Source: Nonlabens sp. Ci31
GTDB taxonomy: Bacteria; Bacteroidota; Bacteroidia; Flavobacteriales; Flavobacteriaceae
DNA length: 64,000 bases
Assembly (NCBI RefSeq): GCF_012974865.1
Contig: NZ_CP043633.1
Coordinates: 3,345,501 to 3,409,500, forward strand
Direction: 5' to 3'
Both the position numbers and the translations under genes were made by a program. The notes beneath the pieces were generated by a model. It was not told where the DNA came from. It made no database searches and saw nothing but the letters and a program-made list of their open reading frames with translations. Positions 1-9,613 of the stretch are shown one piece after another. The first letter of the stretch is position 1; each line of letters begins with the position of its first letter.

Positions 1-700
1 TTTCAACTCGAGCTAAAGTATCTGAAATAGCAGCAAAGTTTTTAGTAGTCTTGTCTAAGTTCCCTATGGTTCTATCCAACTGTTTTCTGTTATCAGTAAG
101 CAGCTGATTTGCATTATTAGAAATAGTTCTTATGGAAACTAAGGTTCTGTTGACCTCGTCGAGACTGCTGGTAATAGCAAGTCGGGTTTTAGGACTCAAG
201 GTTTGACTTATAGAAGCTAAAGCAGAGTCTGCACTTACCACCATGTGCTCAATTTTATCTTTTAACGGAATAAACTCCTCCATCACCTTTCCTTGAATAC
301 CGTCATCTGTATTGGATTGTAAGGTATCTCCTGGTTTTGCCTGCCTTGCTGTACTTTCATAATTAGGCACTATGGCAAGAGCTTTCCCTCCTATCAGACT
401 GGTGCTATAAACAGAGGCTACGCTTTCTGAAGAAAAACTAAAAGATTCATCTACGTGAAATTTAACCAACAATCTTCCTGATCCATCAAGAAAATCGATG
501 TCATCTATATTTCCTACTCGCAAACCATTTATAGTTACTGGTGCAGAAGAAGTCAGCCCTTCTACATTATTATAAACGGCATAAAACGACCTGTCGCTTC
601 TCAAAAGATTGCGACCCTTTAAATACTGATACCCAAAAATAAACAGAGCTATCGCTCCTACTGTTAGGATACCGACCTTAATTTCTTTTGAAAACTTCAT
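1..700 (-). CDS. MCE-family (MlaD-like) lipid-transport protein, C-terminus cut by window edge
   Basis: This open frame starts at an ATG read on the minus strand (CAT at 698-700) and runs off the left edge after 233 codons. It begins MKFSKEIKVGILTVGAIALF, a single N-terminal membrane anchor, followed by an MCE domain at about residues 38-115 with the typical NNVEGLTSSAPVTINGLRVG stretch and a later SLIGGKAL motif. The rest is predicted helical and rich in polar residues, as in periplasmic MlaD-type proteins. By family knowledge such proteins are the substrate-binding part of an ABC system moving phospholipids between inner and outer membrane. It lies 73 bp downstream of the amidase gene on the same strand, so the two may be co-transcribed. 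The missing C-terminus prevents judging full length. Confidence 0.85.
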   Translation of the reverse strand, partial: MKFSKEIKVGILTVGAIALFIFGYQYLKGRNLLRSDRSFYAVYNNVEGLTSSAPVTINGLRVGNIDDIDFLDGSGRLLVKFHVDESFSFSSESVASVYSTSLIGGKALAIVPNYESTARQAKPGDTLQSNTDDGIQGKVMEEFIPLKDKIEHMVVSADSALASISQTLSPKTRLAITSSLDEVNRTLVSIRTISNNANQLLTDNRKQLDRTIGNLDKTTKNFAAISDTLARVE

Positions 701-773
701 AAAACTGATGTACTTGAACGTGTAAAGATAAGACAAGCTATATTTATAAGGGCTAACATTTTTTTAGGATTTA

Positions 774-1856
774 TCACAACCTGCGACGTTCTCCATTTTC
801 ATAAACCACTATAAATGCAGATGTATATCCTTTTGCTATGGCTTTTTCTTTTAAATCTAACACTTCTTTAAGAGAATAAAAATTACCTGTAAAATAGCGA
901 TAAATACCACCTTCTTTCTCTCGAGAGATTTCTGGCAGACTTTTGAAGTTGTAAGATTTTGCCTCTAACATATTACTACTAGCACTTATTTGCACTTTAT
1001 AAACGGCATTATTTCCTGCAGCTGCGGGGGCTGCTTCAGAAGTCCCTACCTGTTCTACTTCAAAAAGATTGATATCTCTATTCTTTTGATAATCCAATAC
1101 AGCAACATAAATAGAATTGGCTACTTTCTTCTGACCTGAGCTACTTCTTAAAAACGTACGCTCTTCTTTGTTGGTAAGAAAACCAGTTTCTATCAATACG
1201 CTAGGCATATAAGAAAGTCTTAAAACGGCAAATCCAGCTTGTTTTACACCGCGATTCTTTCGGTTCAATTGCTTTTGGAATCTAGACTGTACATTGGCAC
1301 CCATTTCAATACTGTTATCTAAGTATTCTTCTTGTATCATTAAGTTGGTCGCAAAACTAGATGGATCATTAGGATCAAAACCTACATATTTCTCTTTGTA
1401 ATTTTCTTCTAATAAAATCACAGAATTTTCTCGTTGCACCACTTCTAGGTTAGCTGCATTTCTATGAATACCTAATACCCACGTTTCATTTCCTTTTGCA
1501 GCTGTAGCGGCTGCCGCATTACAATGAACAGATACGAATAGATCTGCTTTTGAATTATTTGCGATGTCTGCTCGTTGATACAATTCCAAAAACTTATCTG
1601 TAGTACGCGTGTAGACTACTTTTATATCCTTATGTGATTCCAACTGTTTACCCAAAAGCTGTACTACTTTCAGAGCAATATCCTTTTCGGCAGTTTGTGC
1701 TACATACTTACCAGAATCCTTACCACCATGTCCCGCATCGAGTACAACGGTAAAAACCTTTTTATCGGTCACTTTTGTTGAATCGATCGGTATATTTGCC
1801 AACGATATGATGGGAATGCTAAGAAGTACAATAATCAAATATATCTTCGTTTTCAT
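774..1856 (-). CDS. N-acetylmuramoyl-L-alanine amidase (Amidase_3) with C-terminal SPOR-like domain
   Basis: The product hydrolyses the bond between N-acetylmuramic acid and the stem peptide in peptidoglycan. A signal peptide (about residues 1-20) precedes an Amidase_3 catalytic domain at about 33-255. The zinc ligands are visible as DAGHGG (H43), E57 in AEKDIA and SVHCNA (H111); the catalytic glutamate is in VLIETGFLTN near residue 223. Residues 285-360 (VYKVQISASS...YFTGNFYS) resemble a SPOR fold, which in other proteins binds denuded glycan at division sites. Length of 360 residues fits secreted flavobacterial amidases. The gene diverges from lptD, with a copy of the iterated palindrome in the 143-bp gap, and precedes the MCE gene on the same strand. 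Confidence 0.92.
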   Translation of the reverse strand: MKTKIYLIIVLLSIPIISLANIPIDSTKVTDKKVFTVVLDAGHGGKDSGKYVAQTAEKDIALKVVQLLGKQLESHKDIKVVYTRTTDKFLELYQRADIANNSKADLFVSVHCNAAAATAAKGNETWVLGIHRNAANLEVVQRENSVILLEENYKEKYVGFDPNDPSSFATNLMIQEEYLDNSIEMGANVQSRFQKQLNRKNRGVKQAGFAVLRLSYMPSVLIETGFLTNKEERTFLRSSSGQKKVANSIYVAVLDYQKNRDINLFEVEQVGTSEAAPAAAGNNAVYKVQISASSNMLEAKSYNFKSLPEISREKEGGIYRYFTGNFYSLKEVLDLKEKAIAKGYTSAFIVVYENGERRRL

Positions 1857-1894
1857 ATAGAAACTATAAGTTGTGAATGTGTTGTTTATTAGTT

Positions 1895-1910
1895 CGCTTT
1901 CGCGAAAGCG
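1895..1910. repeat. Iterated palindrome CGCTTTCGCGAAAGCG, copy 1 (intergenic)
   Basis: A perfect 16-bp palindrome in the gap between the divergent amidase and lptD genes. The same core recurs about once per 6 kb through the window. Confidence 0.85.
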
Positions 1911-1999
1911 TAATTATTAAAAAACGCTTAAAATTTATATGTAGTTTTGACGTTTCAAAAACCAGACCATTTCTAATAACAAAAATAGCATAACCTAGA

Positions 2000-4714
2000 T
2001 TGCATTTACGTTTTAAGCATATTATTTTATTCCTACTGTTTTTAACAGGCACAATGTCCATCACGGCACAGGAACTTCCAGAAACCGGAACACCTATTCC
2101 GGTTAAAAAACCTAATCCTGAACAGAATAAAGAGGAAAAGAAACCTGTGAATAAAGAGGTGGTTAACATTCCTGAGGTTCAAAAAGACACTGTAGTTAAC
2201 GACTCGGTTAAAAAACCAAAAGCTTTCCTGGAATACCGCATTGAGTCTAGTGCTAAGGATTACAAACGTATTGATAGAAAAGGAAATACCATTACCTTAT
2301 ACAACGAGGCAAAAATTATTTACGGCGACATCACCATAGAGGCCGGAAAAATCATCATCAATAATAATACAGGAGATGTTTTTGCCTATGGTATCTTAAA
2401 AGATTCTTTAGGCTATACACAACGACCGGTATTCTCTCAAGGCAGTAATATTGTAAAGCCAGACTCCATTATTTTTAATAAAAACTCGCAAAAGGCATTA
2501 ACTTTTAATTCTGAAACTACTCAAGGAGAGTTCAATGTCATCGCAGAAACGACTAAAAAAGTAAACGATTCTGTTTTCTACATGCAAAACGCTCGCTTTA
2601 CTACTTCCAAAAATCCAGAAAATCCAGAATATTATTTCCTAGCTCGTAAAATCAAGTTTGTCCCAAATAAAAAGATTGTTACTGGACTGGTGAATATGTA
2701 CATCGCAGATGTTCCGACACCCTTGGGATTGCCATTTGCTTACTTTCCTATGACGACAGAGCGTAAAAGTGGTATTATTATTCCTTCTTTCGGTAACAAC
2801 AACAGTCAAGGGTATTTCTTACAAAACGGTGGTTACTATTTTGCAGTTAATGATTATATGGACCTTACTTTATTAGGGGATTACTTTACTAATGGTAGTT
2901 ATGGTGGTCGAGTCGAAAGTAATTATTCAGTGCGCTATAAATTCAATGGTAGTGTGAGGTTCTTATATGAAAACCAATTGCAAAGCGAGCGCGGATTTTC
3001 TGACTTTGCTCAAACTTCTCGTTACAACTTAAACTGGCAACATTCTCAAGATGCTAAATCCAACCCAAGCTCTAGATTTAGCGCTAGTGTAAATTTAGGA
3101 AGCAGTCAGTTTTTTAGACAGTCTTTTAACCAAGTAAATCAAAGTGCGACGCTGGTGAACAACTTGAGCAGTTCCATCTCTTATTCTAAAGCTTTTCCTG
3201 GAGAACCACAAGTCAACTTCAGTACGAGTGTAACGCACAATCAAAATACCAATACCAATGCTGTAAACCTTACCTTGCCTACGCTCCAAGGTAGTGTTTC
3301 TAGGATATTCCCTTTTGCTCCCAAAGAAGGAACTAAAAAAGGAGTCATAGAAAACATCAACCTACAGTACAATTTAAGAGGAGAGAATCGCATCACAACA
3401 ACAGATGAAGATTTTTTTACCGATAAGATGTTTGATAATGCCGTTATGGGATTAAAGCACAGTATCCCTATCGCTACTAACTTTAAAGTAGGCTACTTTA
3501 GTTTCAGTGCTAATGCTAATTACGATGAGAATTGGGTTTTTGAAACCTTTAGACAGTCACTTGTAGAAAATGAAAGTGGAGTTTTTGAGACCGTTCGCGA
3601 TACTATAAATGGTTTTGATGCCTACCGTACTTATAGCTACGGGGCCAGTGTAGGAACCACGGTTTACGGTGGCTGGAAATCAAAGAATCCAGAGTCTAAA
3701 GTACAAGCCATCAGACACATCATACGTCCTAATTTAAGTTACTCGGCAAATCCTAGTTTTGATGAATATTACGACCGCTTAGCCACGGAGCAAGGACTGG
3801 ACGCTCCAGGAAGAGAAGAACAGTTTTACAGCCGTTTTGACGGTACATTATTTGGTGCGCCAGGACGTAATTTTTCTAGCAGTATCAACTTAGGTGTTCA
3901 AAACAACATAGAAGCAAAAGTAAGGGATAGCGACTCCACAAAAACCGACCTTAAAAAGGTTCAAATTCTTAAAAGTTTAAATTTCAATACTTCTTATAAC
4001 CTAGCCGGTGATTCCTTAAATTGGAGTCCACTGCAAATACGGGGTGTCATTCCGATTACCAAAAATATTGACATCAATCTAGATGCTAACTTTGATCCCT
4101 ACGCATTGGATAACAACAATAACCGTATCAACACTTTTAACATTAACAATGGTGGTAGTCTATTGCGTTTGACACGTGCCGGTTTTCGTACCAGTTTTAG
4201 GTTGAGCAGTACCGATTTTGAAAATGATGACGAGAAAGATCCTTCAAAAGTTAATGATCGCACCATGCAAAATGGTGGACGTGCTGATGGCCTTTTTGGA
4301 GAACCTTTAGATACCTCTCTAGATGAGCCTTTAGAACCAAAAAAGCAGGATGTCAATGTGAATAAAGACCGGTACCGATTCAAAGTTCCATGGAGTTTGA
4401 ATTTTGCTTATACGATGACCTACAATAACGCCCAACGACAGAATGCCATCAACCAGCAAAGTTTAATGGTCAGCGGTGATCTAGAACTATCGCCACGCTG
4501 GTCTATAGGTGGAAATACTGGTTATGATTTTGCTAACAAAGGGATTTCCTTCACCACCCTGCGTTTTCAGCGAGACTTAGAGAGTTTTAATATGAGCTTT
4601 AATTGGACGCCTATAGGTCCTAGAAACAGTTGGTTCTTCTTTATAGGCATCAAAGCCAGCGCTTTAAGCGATATCAAATGGGACCAGCGCAGACAACCAG
4701 ATCCCACTTTTTAA
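2000..4714 (+). CDS. lptD: LPS-assembly outer-membrane protein LptD-like
   Basis: The 904-residue product is predicted to insert lipopolysaccharide into the outer membrane as the beta-barrel of the Lpt machinery. A signal peptide (about 1-23, ending SITAQ) is followed by a proline/lysine-rich linker, an OstA/LptA-like jellyroll at about 75-230 (KGNTITLYNEAKIIYGDITIEAGKI and similar strands), then a long barrel with alternating aromatic strands and a C-terminal RQPDPTF. The length is typical of Bacteroidetes LptD homologues. The start is TTG at 2000: an in-frame TAA at 1991-1993 leaves no upstream ATG, and the next ATG (codon 19) would remove most of the signal peptide. It stands alone on the plus strand, diverging from the amidase. 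Assignment of LptD rather than another OstA-type barrel rests on overall family look. Confidence 0.85.
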   Translation: MHLRFKHIILFLLFLTGTMSITAQELPETGTPIPVKKPNPEQNKEEKKPVNKEVVNIPEVQKDTVVNDSVKKPKAFLEYRIESSAKDYKRIDRKGNTITLYNEAKIIYGDITIEAGKIIINNNTGDVFAYGILKDSLGYTQRPVFSQGSNIVKPDSIIFNKNSQKALTFNSETTQGEFNVIAETTKKVNDSVFYMQNARFTTSKNPENPEYYFLARKIKFVPNKKIVTGLVNMYIADVPTPLGLPFAYFPMTTERKSGIIIPSFGNNNSQGYFLQNGGYYFAVNDYMDLTLLGDYFTNGSYGGRVESNYSVRYKFNGSVRFLYENQLQSERGFSDFAQTSRYNLNWQHSQDAKSNPSSRFSASVNLGSSQFFRQSFNQVNQSATLVNNLSSSISYSKAFPGEPQVNFSTSVTHNQNTNTNAVNLTLPTLQGSVSRIFPFAPKEGTKKGVIENINLQYNLRGENRITTTDEDFFTDKMFDNAVMGLKHSIPIATNFKVGYFSFSANANYDENWVFETFRQSLVENESGVFETVRDTINGFDAYRTYSYGASVGTTVYGGWKSKNPESKVQAIRHIIRPNLSYSANPSFDEYYDRLATEQGLDAPGREEQFYSRFDGTLFGAPGRNFSSSINLGVQNNIEAKVRDSDSTKTDLKKVQILKSLNFNTSYNLAGDSLNWSPLQIRGVIPITKNIDINLDANFDPYALDNNNNRINTFNINNGGSLLRLTRAGFRTSFRLSSTDFENDDEKDPSKVNDRTMQNGGRADGLFGEPLDTSLDEPLEPKKQDVNVNKDRYRFKVPWSLNFAYTMTYNNAQRQNAINQQSLMVSGDLELSPRWSIGGNTGYDFANKGISFTTLRFQRDLESFNMSFNWTPIGPRNSWFFFIGIKASALSDIKWDQRRQPDPTF

Positions 4715-4940
4715 ATCCTTTTTCCTGTTTACGCTTTCCATAGCTGTTAGATCGTATCCACTTATTTGGTAAAGATTTTACCCTTTATTGCGAGTGCATA
4801 ATAAACCCGCTCAAATCCTTTAGCCACTCATATGGCATTCCATTCATTTTTGCTTACAAAACCCCCTGTGTTATTTTAAGCAGTAAAAAGGAGCTGTTGT
4901 ACATTCTGGCAGTACTTTTAAAGAAAATAATTAGAGTCCT

Positions 4941-7382
4941 CTATTCATAAGAATACCCACAACCTATAGGACTTCCATCTGGAATCGCAGGTAATTTTTT
5001 TACTTGAAACAATTCTGGATGCCTATGGAATTGTCTGATTTGCGTTAATAATTGGTTTTCAAAAACATCTCGCCTGCTCAGGTCTTTTTCAATCTTATTC
5101 AATTGGTTTCTTGCGGCAGCTTTTACGTCTATATTCGTACGAGAACTAGCCATAAGGTTCATCAAGTGATTTATAAAGAGTTCTTGAGTTCTATGAGCAA
5201 TGGCTGTAGCGTAATCGTCCGTGTTTTTGTGATCTGTAAATACCTGATCAGAAACAGTGTTCAATAGTGTTCCTAAAGTCAAAATAGCATTAGAGCCATC
5301 TTTAAAATCCTTGATATTAACCACCTCTTTAGAGCTATTAGATACCAGCGCATTTGCAGTGGTGATTCTGTTCATTCGTTCTGGATGAAACAAGAGATCA
5401 AAGGTCATATCTACACTGGTAGCTGCAGCGTTTAAAGGATCAAAGCTCACTCCAGTTTCTGATTGAAAACTTTCTCTCGTTCTACTATATCCGTAAGCTC
5501 GTGGTGGGAATAATTTTAAAACCGATTGCGGAATCTTCAAGGTCTCTGGATCTATTGTTTTTAAGATACTGCGCAATGCTTGAACTTGTAGAAAAGCATC
5601 TACCTGATTAAATTCTTGATTTCCATCCTTTGTTAAAAATTCATACTCCAGGCCGCCGACAAGTTTTGTAGTTGCTTCTACTTGGTATCTGTGTGCAAAA
5701 TAAACAGGTACAAATACATCTTCTAACACGCTTAAAGCCTCTCCAGATCTAATATTATCTATAGAAAACTGATTCATAGCTATCTCGCGAACTTTTAAAA
5801 TATGCACCAATTCTTCACTAGGATTTGCTCCATTATCCCAAAGGTGTCCACTGGCACTGGCACCGCCTGCAGCTCTGGCATCGCTGTCTGAAATGAACTT
5901 GAGGTTTTCAACGTCGGCTATTTTAATAATCGATTGTAAAAAAGCGGCTTCAGATTGACTGCCTACTGGGTTTCCATAAGAATACTGTACCGTTAATTTG
6001 TCCCATCTTCCCATTCCTATATCGTAAGCGTCTTCTAAAGAAATCACTCCATCTACAATATCATATTTAGGATGCGGGTAATCCATAACACTTGTTAGGC
6101 CTTGTGTACTGGCTGCAAAATTATGTGCAAAACCTAAGGTATGTCCTACTTCATGAGCGCCTAACTGTCGTATTCTTGCGAGTGCCATATCCATCATGGC
6201 CTCATGGTTTTTATCGTTTCCTTTAAAAGGTTCTTTAAGCAATCCTTGTGCAATCATAAAATCTTGACGTATGCGCAAACTTCCTAAACTCACATGACCT
6301 TTGATGATCTCACCAGTTCGTGGATCGGTGATGCTGCCTCCATAACTCCAGCCACGAGTGCTGCGATGCACCCATTGGATCACATTGTACCTCAAATCCA
6401 TAGGATCTGCACCTTCTGGAAGCATCTTCACTTGAAACGCATTCTTATACCCTGCACTCTCAAAAGCTTCATTCCACCATCCGGCACCTTCTAATAAAGC
6501 ACTGCGCACTGGCTCTGGTGTTCCACGATCTAAATAATAAATGATAGGTTCTACTGCCTCGCTGATTGCTGCTTCTGGGTTTTTCTTTTCTAATCGGTGT
6601 CTGGTAATCAACCGCTTTTCAATAGGTTCAAAAACGGGTGTGCTGTAATCCATATAACTCGTGTAAAACGATCCACTACGCGTATGAAATGCACGAGGCT
6701 TGTAACCTGCATCTGGTAATTCTACAAAACTATGGTGCTGGATGACAGAAATACTACTGGCGTCTGGAGCAACACTTCTCACATCTCTTCCCGTAGGTGT
6801 TCCTGTAAAAGTAAGCATGGCTTCAAATTCAGTATTCTTAGGAAAACTCTTGGTGTTTTCCATCCATAAAACGCTGCGTGATTTATCTAGTTTATAAGTT
6901 CCTTGTTTGCTGTCTTTCAACCTTTTTGCTACGCCATGAGCATCTTCCATTAAAAACGGGGTCAAATCTATCACATAGGTATCGTTTTTATGTTCCTTAA
7001 TCTCAAAACCAAACAATACAGACTTTGCAAATGCTTGCTCTATGGATGCTTTTTCATCTTCATTGGTAGCACTTGCACGATAGTTTAAATTAGGCTGTAG
7101 GAGTAATAACTTGTTACCACTTTTGATCCATTTAACTACAACTCCATCGCCTAGTTGTCCACGATCTAGTCCTATATCGTTAGATCCTAAACCACTGGTC
7201 AAGGAATGTACATAAAGAAATTCCTTGTCTAGATCTTTGACTTCTAGAATTATATTACCTTTATCTTCCTGATAAGTGAAGTCGTAATAGCCTTTAAATT
7301 GCTGGGGAGATGTTGCAGACTGCGCTTTCGCGAAAGCGGAAACTAAAAACAATAAGGAAACGATGTACCTAGTAATTTTCAT
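4941..7382 (-). CDS. Secreted zinc-dependent metalloprotease (metzincin, DUF5117/DUF5118 type)
   Basis: An 813-residue secreted protein with signal peptide MKITRYIVSLLFLVSAFAKA. The metzincin zinc signature HEVGHTLGFAH is at about residues 409-419, followed by the Met-turn SVMDYPHP, so a catalytic zinc and glutamate are both expected. The N-terminal half (YKGYYDF..., GLGSNDIGLDRGQLGD) matches the large flavobacterial zinc-dependent metalloproteases carrying DUF5117/DUF5118. No T9SS sorting tail is seen, so it may be periplasmic or lost from the cell by another route. The signal-peptide end is encoded by a copy of the iterated palindrome (7323-7338). Substrate unknown. It is monocistronic, with 226 bp downstream before the convergent lptD end. 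Confidence 0.88.
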   Translation of the reverse strand: MKITRYIVSLLFLVSAFAKAQSATSPQQFKGYYDFTYQEDKGNIILEVKDLDKEFLYVHSLTSGLGSNDIGLDRGQLGDGVVVKWIKSGNKLLLLQPNLNYRASATNEDEKASIEQAFAKSVLFGFEIKEHKNDTYVIDLTPFLMEDAHGVAKRLKDSKQGTYKLDKSRSVLWMENTKSFPKNTEFEAMLTFTGTPTGRDVRSVAPDASSISVIQHHSFVELPDAGYKPRAFHTRSGSFYTSYMDYSTPVFEPIEKRLITRHRLEKKNPEAAISEAVEPIIYYLDRGTPEPVRSALLEGAGWWNEAFESAGYKNAFQVKMLPEGADPMDLRYNVIQWVHRSTRGWSYGGSITDPRTGEIIKGHVSLGSLRIRQDFMIAQGLLKEPFKGNDKNHEAMMDMALARIRQLGAHEVGHTLGFAHNFAASTQGLTSVMDYPHPKYDIVDGVISLEDAYDIGMGRWDKLTVQYSYGNPVGSQSEAAFLQSIIKIADVENLKFISDSDARAAGGASASGHLWDNGANPSEELVHILKVREIAMNQFSIDNIRSGEALSVLEDVFVPVYFAHRYQVEATTKLVGGLEYEFLTKDGNQEFNQVDAFLQVQALRSILKTIDPETLKIPQSVLKLFPPRAYGYSRTRESFQSETGVSFDPLNAAATSVDMTFDLLFHPERMNRITTANALVSNSSKEVVNIKDFKDGSNAILTLGTLLNTVSDQVFTDHKNTDDYATAIAHRTQELFINHLMNLMASSRTNIDVKAAARNQLNKIEKDLSRRDVFENQLLTQIRQFHRHPELFQVKKLPAIPDGSPIGCGYSYE
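7323..7338. repeat. Iterated palindrome, copy 2 (in metalloprotease signal peptide)
   Basis: Perfect 16-bp core CGCTTTCGCGAAAGCG, read here in frame as Ala-Phe-Ala-Lys-Ala at the predicted signal-peptide cleavage region of the minus-strand metalloprotease. Confidence 0.85.
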
Positions 7383-7480
7383 AATTCAATTTTAAAAAAA
7401 GACTAAAGATAACCGATTCGCACAAAAGAAAAGTAATTACACGCAACCTTTCAGAACCAGCTGCATCTTTATATCAACTC

Positions 7481-7876
7481 ATGAATACCATGAAAAAAAT
7501 CCTTTTACTTCTTAGCTTTTTTGTCACCTTATCAGCTTGTACGGATTGTGACGATGATACTCCTATGGCTGAATCAGAAATAGTAGGCAACTGGGAACTG
7601 GTCGCCATTCTTTCAGATCCAGGAGATGGCAGTGGCACTTTTCAACCAGCGAGTGGTAAAACGCTCCAGTTTACCGATCAAAGTGTGGTCCATTGCAACA
7701 TCAGTTTTTGCTTCGGTCAGGATACCCAAGCTACTAGCACAGGAACTTATGATGTTCCCACAACCACAATAGATGTAGATAATTGTACAGGAACTTATTC
7801 CTTTAATGAAAGGTTTCTTGAGGTATCACACTTTTGTATCGAGCCTTGCGGGGAACGTTATATAAGGGTCAACTGA
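7481..7876 (+). CDS. Small lipoprotein, lipocalin-like
   Basis: A 131-residue lipoprotein. The signal peptide ends in the lipobox LSAC, making C20 the lipidated cysteine, followed by acidic residues (TDCDDDTP). The mature part opens with IVGNWELVAI and has a beta-rich body with several cysteines, as in lipocalin-like Bacteroidetes lipoproteins that share the I-x-G-x-W start. An ATG three codons further in (7490) is an equally good start. It diverges from the metalloprotease 98 bp away and converges with the GlmU-like gene, separated by 7 bp. No specific function can be given. Confidence 0.75.
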   Translation: MNTMKKILLLLSFFVTLSACTDCDDDTPMAESEIVGNWELVAILSDPGDGSGTFQPASGKTLQFTDQSVVHCNISFCFGQDTQATSTGTYDVPTTTIDVDNCTGTYSFNERFLEVSHFCIEPCGERYIRVN

Positions 7877-7883
7877 TGCTAAA

Positions 7884-9056
7884 TTAATCTTTGCGGTACT
7901 GGGCCGTTTGCTCAAATACGCGATCTAAAATATCAATATCTACTTGCTCCAGTGATAAACCTCGGCGTTTCATAACAACGTCAGCTACTTCATAAGCTTT
8001 GGCAGGTTTGTAAGTCATATTACCTTGTGGTCCACCCCAATTAAACGATGGGATAAAATTACGCGGGTAGCCAGCTCCGTAGATATTGGCACTCACTCCT
8101 ATTACGGTTCCAGTATTGAACATGGTATTGATACCACATTTAGAGTGATCTCCCATCATCAATCCACAAAACTGAAGCCCGGTTTTTGCAAAACGACCTG
8201 TTTCATAATTCCAGAGTTTTACTTCTGAATAGTTGTTTTTTAGGTTGCTGGTGTTGGTGTCTGCTCCTAAATTGCACCATTCTCCTATGACAGAATTCCC
8301 TAAGAAACCATCATGCCCTTTATTTGAAAAGCCAAAAATTACAGAATTATTGACCTCTCCTCCTATTTTAGAATGCGGTCCTACAGTTGTAGGGCCATAA
8401 ACCTTTGTTCCTAATTTAGTGGCACTGTGATCACACAAGGCAAAAGCACCACGTATGATCGAGCCTTCCATCACTTCAGCATCTTTACCTATATAAATAG
8501 CTCCTGTTGAAGCGTTTAAAGTTGCAAATTGAAGTGTAGCACCTTCTTCTATAAAAATGCGATCTTCATTGATACAATTCACGCTATCAGGAATAGGCTG
8601 GCTGTTTCTTCCTTTTGTTATTAAGTCAAAATCTGCTTCTAATGCTTTTCCATTCTTAGAAAAAATATCCCAAGTAAAATCAATCCCGTCTACTTCTTCT
8701 TCTAAGAAAAGTACTTGTTCCAACTCTATGGTAGGCGTGTGTAATTCTTTTACTCTATAGGCAACCAGATCGTTACCTGCCAGTAATTTTTGCTGTGGCT
8801 TTAAGCTTTTTATCGCTTTACATAGTGCTGCAGTAGCAAACACATTTCCTGCAATTACTATATTGTCGTTTGTTTCTACCAGTGGGTATTTCGTTTGTAA
8901 ATAATCCTCTGTTTGAAAACTAACTGTTTCTTCTAGCTGCTTTTCCCACTTCTCTCGTAATGTCAAAATACCACAACGTATCTCACATGTAGGTCGTGTA
9001 TAAGTAAACGGCAATAATTCTTCGTGCTTATTAAAGTCGGCTAGGATAAAATTCAT
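7884..9056 (-). CDS. GlmU-like bifunctional sugar-1-phosphate nucleotidyl/acyltransferase family protein
   Basis: A 390-residue protein of the Bacteroidetes GlmU-family type. The N-terminal part (MNFILADFNKHEELLPFTYTRP, then CGILTLREKWE) is a divergent nucleotidyltransferase domain, and the C-terminal half has left-handed beta-helix hexapeptide repeats (GTKVYGPTTVGPHSKIGGEV, VIGEWCNLGADTNTSNL). By homology it may join UTP to a hexosamine-1-phosphate or acetylate it, but the exact substrate is not shown. I chose the ATG at 9056 because relatives begin at this motif; a longer frame to the ATG at 9110 adds 18 residues that match nothing recognised. The stop is 7 bp from the convergent lipoprotein gene. 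Confidence 0.8.
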   Translation of the reverse strand: MNFILADFNKHEELLPFTYTRPTCEIRCGILTLREKWEKQLEETVSFQTEDYLQTKYPLVETNDNIVIAGNVFATAALCKAIKSLKPQQKLLAGNDLVAYRVKELHTPTIELEQVLFLEEEVDGIDFTWDIFSKNGKALEADFDLITKGRNSQPIPDSVNCINEDRIFIEEGATLQFATLNASTGAIYIGKDAEVMEGSIIRGAFALCDHSATKLGTKVYGPTTVGPHSKIGGEVNNSVIFGFSNKGHDGFLGNSVIGEWCNLGADTNTSNLKNNYSEVKLWNYETGRFAKTGLQFCGLMMGDHSKCGINTMFNTGTVIGVSANIYGAGYPRNFIPSFNWGGPQGNMTYKPAKAYEVADVVMKRRGLSLEQVDIDILDRVFEQTAQYRKD

Positions 9057-9183
9057 AGGTCTGGATTCTTTTCTAGGATCAAAGGTCGTAAAACTATTTT
9101 CATTTTTCATTTTGAATTCCTATAAATGTAACAGGTGTAAATGTATCGAGAATTTTTATTGGATGTCTATTAACTTTGAGTCT

Positions 9184-9218
9184 GTGAGCGGTGAGCGGTG
9201 AGCTTTGAGTTGTGAGTT
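9184..9218. repeat. Degenerate heptamer tandem repeat (about five GTGAGCG-like units)
   Basis: Five consecutive 7-bp units: GTGAGCG, GTGAGCG, GTGAGCT, TTGAGTT, GTGAGTT. It is intergenic. Confidence 0.75.
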
Positions 9219-9293
9219 GTAAATCTCTAATGTAAATCCCCACAACATAAAATCTACATTCCCTACTCTATAATCCAATCTTCAGTATAAAAA

Positions 9294-9355
9294 GTCGGTC
9301 GTCGGTCTTCAGCAAGTTTTACAGTGCTGCGATAAACAAGCTAGTCTGTTGTCAA
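9294..9355. repeat. Imperfect direct repeat, copy A
   Basis: Shares three ordered blocks, GTCGGTCGTC, GCGATAAA and TCTGTTGTCAA, with copy B at 9490-9544, 196 bp away. Confidence 0.6.
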
Positions 9356-9489
9356 AAACTCTAATAGGATTTCAAATTATCGCGACCTTTACGAGTACGG
9401 AGCGTATTTATCGGATGCTGAACAAATCAGCGTCAAAAAATTTCGCCTGTTCAAATATTTGTCACGTAAATTTCCAGCATAACAAATCA

Positions 9490-9544
9490 GTCGGTCGTCA
9501 ACAAAACTATCACGCAGCGATAAAACAATCCCTTCTGTTGTCAA
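9490..9544. repeat. Imperfect direct repeat, copy B
   Basis: Partner of the block at 9294-9355, with the same three sequence blocks in the same order and slightly shorter spacing. Confidence 0.6.
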
Positions 9545-9613
9545 CGCTTTCATCTCGATTCTATATTACCCCAACACGGCAATATTACCTAGATAAATTA
9601 CTAAATTAGCCAG

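Larger units (their letters stand above)
9057..9613. other. Intergenic region with short repeats, no gene seen
   Basis: The spacer between the divergent GlmU-like and DUF3810 genes. It holds a degenerate 7-bp tandem repeat (9184-9218) and two imperfect direct copies of a ~60-bp block (9294-9355 and 9490-9544). A weak frame here, starting only at TTG (9349), has no family resemblance and spans the repeats, so it is not called. Confidence 0.6.

Noticed and set aside
4099..4383. Minus-strand frames opposite lptD, tamB, parC and other genes
   Set aside because: Shadows of real coding sequence with no independent evidence.
9349..9609. 86-codon plus-strand frame upstream of DUF3810
   Set aside because: TTG start only, no similarity, covers imperfect direct repeats.
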